From contig JAQTTF010000015.1 of assembly GCA_028710915.1 (NCBI GenBank), forward strand, positions 1-16,870: 16,870 nucleotides of DNA. Reading direction: 5' to 3'. The notes beneath the pieces are model-generated. The model had not been told where the DNA came from, made no database searches, and saw nothing but the letters and a program-made list of their open reading frames with translations. The translations under genes were made by a program, and so were the position numbers. Every line of letters begins with the position of its first letter. Positions within the stretch are counted from its first letter, which is position 1. Of this stretch, positions 13,063 through 16,870 are shown in pieces. The stretch comes from Minisyncoccota bacterium. Its GTDB lineage: Bacteria > Patescibacteriota > Minisyncoccia > Phycocordibacterales > JAQTLZ01.

Positions 13063-14217
13063 TTACAAGAAACTGATCGAAGAAACCATTCCTTTAAATA
13101 TGCTATTTATAGTATCTGCATCAAAGGATCGAATAGTGCCTGGATCATAGTTACCGATATTCCCGCTATGAAGGAACAGTTTCACTCCATAACACGTACC
13201 GTTATGGATTGTTGTATATGCAGTTTCCTCATAAAGATTTCCCACTGCAGCATCAGCCGAAAAACCTCCGGTCCAATAGATTCCATTTGACTGGATATCC
13301 GCAGGTTTAGGAGACGGTCCCCCTCCCTGATCCAAAAAATCACCCGGAGTACATTGTACTTCTGCTTTCGTTTCGACGCTTATATAACTCTCTTTTGAAA
13401 GATTTGTTCCTGCGGTAAATGAAGAAGGAAAATTAAAAAAGATTCCATAAAAAGGGTCCGTACCGTTCAGCGGATTTTTCCCGCTTTCATTTACGAAAAA
13501 GTTGCTTGGATATTGGATAGTATACCCAGACTCATCGCTTCTATATTCAAGAAATGATACGGGTTTTGCCGGGGACGGAGTCGGAAGAGTCGGAGAGAAA
13601 AATGAAAGTGTTCCGAGTATTTGCTGCAAGTAGAGATGCCCCTCTTCTGTTTGAACGTTGAAATTCGGATTCGTCCAATCAACCCCGCGCGAGATGAGAG
13701 AAAAATCGTAAATACCAGTCGGGCGTACAGCATAATAATGAAGCGTCAAAACTCCTTCAAAAAGGCCGGTCTTGATGAAATAGAAGCTATTTTCGCCGAT
13801 TGTTACATTTTTAAATTCAGCAAATGATTTTGGATTTGCCCCGCTTCCATCGTAATAAGTATTTTGTATGAGCACATTTTGAAAATCAGAATCTGAATCG
13901 GCAATTTTCAGCACTCGTATCTCGGCATTATTTGCTGATTTGAAATCAACAATCGCACCACTGCCAGGAGCCAGAGAGAGCGACATCGGGTATGTAAGTG
14001 AAAAGCCGTATTGCTTATTTTCATACGAAAGATACTTCGATTCACCTTGAGGAGAAGGAAGTGAGTTGCCTTCAATTGTATCTGCATCGGTACCGCCACT
14101 CGTCTGTGGAGCAGGTGTCTGTATAGCAGAATGAGTGGATATGTAATACCCCGCAAGTCCTCCGATGAGAAGCGCGGCCACAATAACAACGACAATTGCT
14201 GAATTTTTGTTATTCAT
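13063..14217 (-). CDS. Membrane-anchored protein with two PsbP-like domains
   Basis: The 384-residue product has an N-terminal membrane anchor (about 8-27, VVVIVAALLIGGLAGYY), a Thr/Pro/Gly-rich linker, and two related domains. Each starts with the pattern Y-x4-YGF/Y-x-YP: YENKQYGFSLTYPMSL near 65-80 and YRSDESGYTIQYPSNFF near 227-243. They are separated by a Pro/Ser/Thr linker (SPTLPTPSPAKP). This is the PsbP-like (PsbP/DUF1795-type) fold, which in bacteria is mostly an extracellular domain of unknown ligand. Two Cys in domain 2 (QCTPG and GTCYG) could form a disulfide outside the cell. It lies 8 nt after the one-domain paralogue and shares its anchor sequence style, pointing to gene duplication. 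Function is unknown. Confidence 0.7.
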   Translation of the reverse strand: MNNKNSAIVVVIVAALLIGGLAGYYISTHSAIQTPAPQTSGGTDADTIEGNSLPSPQGESKYLSYENKQYGFSLTYPMSLSLAPGSGAIVDFKSANNAEIRVLKIADSDSDFQNVLIQNTYYDGSGANPKSFAEFKNVTIGENSFYFIKTGLFEGVLTLHYYAVRPTGIYDFSLISRGVDWTNPNFNVQTEEGHLYLQQILGTLSFFSPTLPTPSPAKPVSFLEYRSDESGYTIQYPSNFFVNESGKNPLNGTDPFYGIFFNFPSSFTAGTNLSKESYISVETKAEVQCTPGDFLDQGGGPSPKPADIQSNGIYWTGGFSADAAVGNLYEETAYTTIHNGTCYGVKLFLHSGNIGNYDPGTIRSFDADTINSIFKGMVSSISFL

Positions 14218-14225
14218 AAAAATAA

Positions 14226-14816
14226 TTATTTTACAAATCTTAAAGTAGAAACAATCGCATCAAAGATTTTTTCGTTCTCAAGACTATATGACATACCCAT
14301 TCTACTTGGTTGATTCGGGTGGCTAAGGTTATCCCATGTTATCTCAATAGAGTCTTTTTCTGAAGTTCCCCTTTTCCCGTAAATACTCTTCGCTATTGTC
14401 GAACCATCAGAAATCGGGATTCGCGTTGTTATCACTGAAACACTATCCGCGTAAAAGACCTCGGGAGCGGGAGTATTTATTCCCATTACTATTTTACCAT
14501 CTTTTTTGAAAGTGGTATTAAAAAGCAATGTTGTTAAATTATTATTTTCTTCAACTGTCCAATCGCTCGGATACTTGAATGAAAACCCGAATTGAGCATT
14601 TTGATACGTTTTTTCATTAGATGCCTTCATAGAAGAGGTGGCCGCAGTTTGAGTTGAGGTCATTGTCGTATTAGAAACATTTTGATTTTGTTGTGATTTA
14701 TTTGAATTCAGCAATAGGGGTTTTTGATCTTTTTTCACCAAAAAATACCCGACCACTCCTCCGATGAGAAGAGCGAGAACAAAGGCGACAGCAAGAGGAG
14801 CAAACCCGCGAGACAT
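14226..14816 (-). CDS. Membrane-anchored protein with one PsbP-like domain
   Basis: The 196-residue product has a membrane anchor at about 7-25 (VAFVLALLIGGVVGYFLV), a Ser/Thr/Asn/Gln-rich linker to about residue 68, then a domain beginning YQNAQFGFSFKYPSDW, the same opening as in both domains of the next gene. The anchors of the two proteins share ALLIGG-x2-GY. The domain ends in SLENEKIFDAIVSTLRFVK, again matching the style of its neighbour's end (INSIFKGMVSSISFL). It is therefore a paralogue of the gene 8 nt downstream, probably co-transcribed with it and with the DoxX-like gene upstream. Likely exposed on the outer face of the membrane; ligand and role unknown. Confidence 0.7.
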   Translation of the reverse strand: MSRGFAPLAVAFVLALLIGGVVGYFLVKKDQKPLLLNSNKSQQNQNVSNTTMTSTQTAATSSMKASNEKTYQNAQFGFSFKYPSDWTVEENNNLTTLLFNTTFKKDGKIVMGINTPAPEVFYADSVSVITTRIPISDGSTIAKSIYGKRGTSEKDSIEITWDNLSHPNQPSRMGMSYSLENEKIFDAIVSTLRFVK

Positions 14817-14831
14817 ATTTTTATATTTTAA

Positions 14832-15191
14832 TTATTCATCTCCCAAATGCATTGCGATCGCTACCGCCAAAGAAAGAAATGCTACGTGCTCTAGCGCATC
14901 GAATGTCATTACTCCTGTAACCAAAATAACTCCGACTATCCAAAGACTTGCGTAAAGAGCGACCCATGACACTTTCTTACCGAGAACAAGCAAAATTGCT
15001 ACTATTCCGTCGCTGATCCCGATGAATGTGACAAATGCGGCAGCACTGACAGGAATAATCTTGAGCACAAACGAGCCTGAAACGGCATCCTTGAAATCGT
15101 CCGGTGATAAAAATGCGGTCAAAGAATTTGCCAAAAAGGCACACGCAAGACCCAGGCGAAGGAGAAAAGAGTGAGTTAAAAGTTTTTTCAT
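14832..15191 (-). CDS. DoxX-like four-helix membrane protein
   Basis: The 119-residue product begins MKKLLTHSFLLRLGLACAFL, and four hydrophobic segments can be drawn (about 8-25, 42-67, 68-88 and 92-115). Size, start and the helix pattern, with a short Asp-containing loop after helix 1 (LSPDDFKDAVSGS), resemble DoxX/DUF417-type membrane proteins, a broad family with few known functions. The start at 15191 is preferred to one at 15233, because the upstream stretch (MLWYNNFIINSSFF) is unlike the family and overlaps the TATAAT box at 15219-15224. The leader would then be short, about 20 nt. The gene follows groEL's hairpin and precedes the PsbP-like pair by 15 nt. Confidence 0.65.
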   Translation of the reverse strand: MKKLLTHSFLLRLGLACAFLANSLTAFLSPDDFKDAVSGSFVLKIIPVSAAAFVTFIGISDGIVAILLVLGKKVSWVALYASLWIVGVILVTGVMTFDALEHVAFLSLAVAIAMHLGDE

Positions 15192-15218
15192 AAAAAATGA
15201 TGAATTTATAATGAAATT

Positions 15219-15224
15219 ATTATA
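15219..15224 (-). promoter_or_regulatory. -10 box of the DoxX-like/PsbP-like run
   Basis: TATAAT on the minus strand lies 27 nt before the ATG at 15191. The -35 position falls in the groEL hairpin and matches the consensus poorly (TCTTAA at 17 nt). Confidence 0.5.
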
Positions 15225-15228
15225 CCAC

Positions 15229-15260
15229 AGCACAAAACCGCTTAAGAGCGGTTTTGTGCT
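15229..15260 (-). terminator. Hairpin after groEL
   Basis: A perfect 14-bp stem (15229-15242 with 15247-15260, AGCACAAAACCGCT and its complement) with a TAAG/CTTA loop. The T run lies on the plus-strand side (GCTTTTT), so as an intrinsic terminator for groEL it is imperfect. It also separates groEL from the next promoter. Confidence 0.65.
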
Positions 15261-15276
15261 GCTTTTTATTCACACC

Positions 15277-16870
15277 CTAATACCCCATTCCTGGCATTCC
15301 CCCGCCCATACCAGCACTATGATCTTCTTTCTTTTCTTCTGGCTCGTCGGCAATTGCCACTTCTGTCGTAAGAAGAATTGCAGCGGCTGATGCTGAATTT
15401 TCAAGTGCTGTCCGAGTTACTTTCACAGGATCGACAATCCCCGCTTTGATCATGTCGTCTACATATTCACCTTTCAAGGCGTCAAAACCGAAATTCATTT
15501 TCTTTGCAAATGCGAGAGCAGAAATAGAACCGTCTTTGTTTCTATCTTTACTATCAGCAAAAGGATTTTTTACTTTATCAATAATAACCGAGCCGTCTCC
15601 GTGTCCGGCATTAATCGCAATTTGTCGAAGCGGCGCTTCAAGAGCATTGAGTACAATATTGAATCCGATTTTTTCTTCATCTGTAGGAAGTGCTGCCATG
15701 TGAGAAAGCTTTCTCAAAGTTTGAATATAAGCCACTCCTCCACCGGCGACAATTCCCTCTTCAATAGCGGCTTTTGTGGCATTCACTGCATCCTCAATCT
15801 TTAGTTTCAAATATTTCATTTCAGTCTCTGTCGAAGCACCTACTTTGATGACCGCAACTCCGCCGGAGAGCTTTGCAATTCTTTCTTCAAGCTTATCTTT
15901 ATCATATTTTGAATCGGAATTATCTTTTTGTTTCTTGATTTGCGCAATTCGAGCATCAATATCGCTTTTCTTTCCCTTTCCTCCCACAATTGTCGTCGTG
16001 TCTTTTTTAGCAATTACTTTGCTTGCTCGTCCTAAAACTCCAAAATCTACAGCTTCAAGTTTTGCGCCGGTTTCTTCCGAAATGACTTTTGCTCCGACAG
16101 TAACAGCAATATCAATAAGCTGTTCCTTTTTTGAATCTCCATATCCCGGAGCTTTGACTGCGAGAATATTAAATGCACCTCGAAGCTTATTCAAAACAAA
16201 TGTCGTAAGAGCTTCACCGTCCACATCTTCAGCGATAATCACGAGCTCTTTCTTTCCCGTCTGCGCGAGCTTTTCGAGAAGTGGCAAGATCTCTTTCACC
16301 GTTGAAATTTTCTTGTCAGTAATGAGAATCGGCGCATCAGAATAATCCGCTTCCATTCTTTCAGCGTTCGTCACCATATAAGGAGAGACGTATCCTTTAT
16401 CAAACTGAAGTCCTTTTACCACTTCAGATTCAATACCAAGAGACTGTGATTCTTCTACCGTCACCACTCCGTCCTTTCCAACCTTCTCTATAGTATCTGC
16501 AATAATGCCCCCCATCTCTTCTGATTCGGCAGAAATGGTTGCGACTTGCTTGATCTCTTCTTTAGTTTTGATCGGTTTGGAAATTTCTTTGAGAGCTTTC
16601 ACCACAGCATCTTTTGCCTTTTCAATTCCCATTCGCACTCCCATCGCATTCACCCCCATAGTAGTATGCTTCATTCCTTCGGCGATGATTGCTTGGGTCA
16701 GAATAATAGAAGTGGTGGTCCCATCTCCGGCGACATCATTTGTTTTGGAAGCAACTTCTTTCACGATCTCCGCTCCCATATTTTCAAATTTATCTTTGAG
16801 CGTGATTTCTTTTGCGATCGAAACACCGTCGTTCGTGATCGTTGGCGAACCGTAGCCTTTATCAAACACA
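15277..16870 (-). CDS. groEL: Chaperonin GroEL (5' end outside window)
   Basis: Large ATP-driven chaperonin ring subunit, acting with GroES in the cytoplasm. The frame is open to the right edge. The first visible residues (FDKGYGSPTITNDGVSIAKE) match E. coli GroEL from about residue 44, so some 40 residues are missing. Conserved marks: DVAGDGTTT (ATP site), VVTVEES, the apical LQFDKGYVSPYMVTN, KIEDAVNATKAAIEEGIVAGGG with the catalytic Asp, and the Gly-Met-rich tail GMGGGMPGMGY. Compared with E. coli there is an extra stretch of about 24 residues in the C-terminal equatorial domain (encoded by about 15496-15567), containing the Asp-rich run DSKDRNKDGSIS. Whether groES lies upstream cannot be seen. 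The gene is followed by a hairpin and then the DoxX-like gene on the same strand. Confidence 0.97.
   Translation of the reverse strand, partial: VFDKGYGSPTITNDGVSIAKEITLKDKFENMGAEIVKEVASKTNDVAGDGTTTSIILTQAIIAEGMKHTTMGVNAMGVRMGIEKAKDAVVKALKEISKPIKTKEEIKQVATISAESEEMGGIIADTIEKVGKDGVVTVEESQSLGIESEVVKGLQFDKGYVSPYMVTNAERMEADYSDAPILITDKKISTVKEILPLLEKLAQTGKKELVIIAEDVDGEALTTFVLNKLRGAFNILAVKAPGYGDSKKEQLIDIAVTVGAKVISEETGAKLEAVDFGVLGRASKVIAKKDTTTIVGGKGKKSDIDARIAQIKKQKDNSDSKYDKDKLEERIAKLSGGVAVIKVGASTETEMKYLKLKIEDAVNATKAAIEEGIVAGGGVAYIQTLRKLSHMAALPTDEEKIGFNIVLNALEAPLRQIAINAGHGDGSVIIDKVKNPFADSKDRNKDGSISALAFAKKMNFGFDALKGEYVDDMIKAGIVDPVKVTRTALENSASAAAILLTTEVAIADEPEEKKEDHSAGMGGGMPGMGY

Noticed and set aside
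15229..15260. CIRCE operator for HrcA near groEL
   Set aside because: The inverted repeat lies after the 3' end of groEL and does not have the TTAGCACTC-N9-GAGTGCTAA sequence; the true groEL promoter is outside the window.
15776..16345. Plus-strand ORF of 189 codons, one of the longest shadow frames
   Set aside because: It is antisense to groEL, whose frame is fully conserved; the Ser/Phe/Ala-rich translation is a codon-bias artefact.

Overview
The window looks like chromosomal DNA of a candidate phyla radiation bacterium (Patescibacteria, most likely a Parcubacteria-type lineage). This is inferred from the set of genes: a divergent DivIC/FtsB, LepA, MurJ, a membrane O-antigen-ligase-like protein fused to TPRs, LemA-HtpX, PsbP-like secreted proteins, many tiny membrane proteins and short or leaderless 5' ends. 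No marker here fixes the exact lineage. TGA is read as a stop (end of the DivIC gene), so the code is not the SR1/Gracilibacteria variant.

Layout. Positions 1-330 hold the end of a small heat shock protein (Hsp20). A tRNA-Phe gene follows (402-474) with a structured repeat behind it. On the minus strand come a small membrane protein (637-879) and an unrecognised 123-residue protein with a structured leader (964-1335). Then come tRNA-Arg(CCT) and tRNA-Gly(CCC), each followed by a structured repeat, and the DivIC-like gene that reads into tRNA-Gly. A 36-residue membrane peptide is encoded on the plus strand at 2452-2562. The run lepA, murJ and an O-antigen-ligase/TPR gene lies on the minus strand (2566-8515). 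The RNase P RNA (about 8675-9034) is on the plus strand with a clear promoter and terminator. A divergent pair follows: a type 1 isopentenyl diphosphate isomerase (minus) and a CarF/TMEM189-type lipid desaturase (plus). tRNA-Ser(GGA) with its own structured repeat occupies 10407-10651. A long minus-strand run then goes from groEL (cut by the right edge) through a DoxX-like protein, two PsbP-like proteins, LemA and HtpX to a DUF3137-like protein that ends just before tRNA-Ser.

The genes cover a few themes: envelope building and division (murJ, DivIC, the ligase-like protein), protein quality control (Hsp20, GroEL, HtpX with LemA), translation and RNA processing (lepA, rnpB, four tRNAs), and lipid or isoprenoid chemistry (IDI and the CarF-like desaturase).

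The most unusual content is not a protein. All four tRNA genes are followed by a 150-220 bp element built in the order tail (A, inside the tRNA), inverted tail (A'), two hairpins, then a second direct tail (A). In three copies the inverted tail is split by a 24-25 nt hairpin with a 9-bp stem, placed at or within a nucleotide or two of the junction between T-stem and acceptor stem. The last two hairpins keep their shape while their sequence changes between loci. The Gly and Ser copies, 8.6 kb apart, also share a 32-nt identical core. I do not recognise this as a described family. It could be a small tRNA-targeted integrative element, a folded RNA or single-stranded DNA structure, or both.
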